A stretch of 6,061 nucleotides of DNA. It comes from Planctomycetia bacterium. GTDB taxonomy: Bacteria > Planctomycetota > Planctomycetia > Pirellulales > UBA1268. The stretch covers positions 1 through 6,061 of the forward strand of contig RGVT01000173.1 of the NCBI GenBank assembly GCA_010027105.1. The letters run 5' to 3'. The notes beneath the pieces are model-generated. The model was given only the letters and a program-made list of their open reading frames with translations. It was not told where the DNA came from and made no database searches. A program made the position numbers and the translations under genes. Positions 5,115 to 6,061 of the stretch are shown here, one piece after another (position 1 is the stretch's first letter; each line of letters begins with the position of its first letter).

Positions 5115-6061
5115 GCACCGCCTCGGCGGTGTTCTCCACGATCCGCCCGGCGATCTGGTCGATGGCCCGGGCGTCGAACTGCGGCCGCTCGACCGTGCCC
5201 TTGAGCGGGATCAAGAGCGGCGTGCGCAGCAGCTGGCCCACGACCGGCGTCGTGCCGACCAGGTCACCCCGCAACGACACCTCGGCGGCCATCGCGAGCG
5301 AGCCGTCGCCGCCGACGCTCCCCCCCGACCGCACGACGAGTTGCCCCATCTCGAGCACGAGCCCCTCGTGCCACAGCCTGCGGTCGACCAGCCGCACCCG
5401 CACCGGCTCGGGCCGCACCCGCAGGAGCACCACCTTGTCGCCGAAGGCGAACCGCGGGTCGACGAGCGCCTGGAGCTTCGTCAACAGCGCCGTGAGCGGC
5501 CCGAGCCGCTCGCCCGGCGTGACCTCCGTGTTCTCGAAGATGAGCTGGCCGGCCAGTTCGCCGCCGAACGGGTCGCCGAGCGGCACCCGCGCCCCCGACA
5601 CGTCGAGGCTCACCACGCCCTGCGTGCGGGTCGACCGGCCCACCAGCGGCGCCACCCACGACACCCACTCGTCGCAGAACCGGCTCGAGAGCGCCACGCG
5701 GTCGATCACCCGCCCCGGCGGCACCACCAGTTCGCCCGGCGGCGGCAGCAGCCTGAGCCACGGCGCGCCGCGCAGCCGGCCTCCAGAGGCGACGAGGTCG
5801 AACGGGCCGAACGCCAACTGACCCTCGAAGAGCCGCACGTCCATCGTGCCCTGTTCCACGCGGAAGCCGTCGACGTCGGCGGCCGCCCACGCGGCCGAGG
5901 TTTCGGCCGACAGTCCCCGCAGCCACTCCCCGGCGGCCGGCCGCGGCGGTGCGACCGGCAGCGTGACCGGGGCCACGCCGCCCGGCTCTGCGGCCCGCTC
6001 ACGGCCGCGGATCGTGGAGAGCCAGTCGTCGGGCAGCGCCGCCGCCGCCCGGCCGGGCGGC
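5014..6061 (-). CDS. AsmA-like envelope protein, C-terminal part (5'-truncated)
   Basis: The minus-strand frame is open from the right edge to the TGA at 5014-5016, giving 348 visible residues. The GTG at 5974-5976 is probably internal, because readable coding sequence containing ALPDDWLSTIRGRERAAEPGG precedes it. Features typical of the C-terminal region of AsmA/TamB-like proteins in planctomycetes are WVAPLVGRSTRTQGVVSLDV, a VPLGDPFGGELAGQLIFE stretch, and the late IPLKGTVERPQFD motif (roughly 5173-5210). Alternating hydrophobic beta-strand patterns run throughout. A short helical segment and a Pro/Gly-rich tail with two GNPQP copies end the protein. Such proteins are anchored in the inner membrane and span the periplasm, and are implicated in lipid transport or outer-membrane homeostasis. 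That function is inferred by family resemblance only; the anchoring helix and N-terminal domain are not in the window. Confidence 0.6.
   Translation of the reverse strand, partial: PPGRAAAALPDDWLSTIRGRERAAEPGGVAPVTLPVAPPRPAAGEWLRGLSAETSAAWAAADVDGFRVEQGTMDVRLFEGQLAFGPFDLVASGGRLRGAPWLRLLPPPGELVVPPGRVIDRVALSSRFCDEWVSWVAPLVGRSTRTQGVVSLDVSGARVPLGDPFGGELAGQLIFENTEVTPGERLGPLTALLTKLQALVDPRFAFGDKVVLLRVRPEPVRVRLVDRRLWHEGLVLEMGQLVVRSGGSVGGDGSLAMAAEVSLRGDLVGTTPVVGQLLRTPLLIPLKGTVERPQFDARAIDQIAGRIVENTAEAVLKDGLGRGLEQLFGNPQPLGNPQPPAGAGGPSP
5027..5042. other. Small GC hairpin at the convergent gene ends
   Basis: CCGCCG (5027-5032) pairs with CGGCGG (5037-5042) around the loop GCTC. It lies inside both reading frames, next to the minus-strand stop codon. 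There is no T-run on either side, so it is at best a weak bidirectional termination element and could be chance in this base composition. Confidence 0.25.
5043..5078. repeat. Two 18-bp direct repeats in the convergent overlap
   Basis: GCGGCTGCGGATTCCCTA (5043-5060) and GCGGCTGCGGGTTCCCGA (5061-5078) are adjacent and differ at two positions. On the minus strand they encode the doubled GNPQPL/GNPQPP near the C-terminus of the AsmA-like protein. On the plus strand they fall in the Arg/Ala-rich tail of the monooxygenase. This looks like a recent small tandem duplication, in frame for both genes. Confidence 0.8.

Noticed and set aside
3746..5821. 691-residue plus-strand open frame covering the monooxygenase and the antisense of the AsmA-like gene
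   Set aside because: The long frame reflects scarce stops at high GC. It shows low-complexity Arg/Pro/Ala and then Ser/Thr-rich sequence, while the overlapping frames contain clear protein motifs.

Overview
The window is very GC-rich and gene-dense, and reads like chromosome from a planctomycete, probably of the Pirellulales type. Three things suggest this. The left-edge gene encodes the Cys/Thr/Arg-rich repeat protein (units built around E-T-R-T-R-x-V/Y-x-V) that is characteristic of that phylum. The right-edge gene looks like the C-terminal end of a large AsmA-like envelope protein of a kind common there. Start codons are often GTG, and recognisable Shine-Dalgarno sequences are sparse. The taxon is an inference from protein style, not from a marker gene.

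Layout, left to right. (1) Positions 2-439 (+): the 3' part of a tandem-repeat protein with eight 14-residue units in strict register, ending in a Gly-rich tail with a terminal Cys. (2) Positions 440-760: a 321-base non-coding interval with several hairpins, including a strong 12-bp GC stem at 561-588 that is the likely terminator of the first gene, and a plausible sigma-70-type promoter at 705-733. (3) Positions 761-5114 (+): four tightly packed genes that look like one operon: a family 61 glycosyltransferase, a small EVE-domain (THYN1-like) protein, an 8-amino-7-oxononanoate synthase (BioF), and a flavin-containing monooxygenase. Gaps are 20 and 7 bases, followed by an 11-base overlap. (4) Positions 5014-6061 (-): the C-terminal 348 residues of an AsmA-like protein, convergent with the operon and overlapping the end of the monooxygenase gene by 101 bases.

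How the genes work together is only partly clear. BioF makes 8-amino-7-oxononanoate for biotin, but no other biotin gene is visible. The start of the monooxygenase gene lies inside the end of bioF, so the two are very likely translated in coupled fashion. The glycosyltransferase and the AsmA-like protein both point to the cell envelope. The EVE protein would bind a modified base or nucleotide. I see no mobile element, tRNA, rRNA or CRISPR array, and no clear evidence for a new defence or biosynthetic system. The most unusual points are the bioF-monooxygenase coupling, the antisense 3' overlap with its low-complexity protein tail, and the exact periodicity of the repeat protein.
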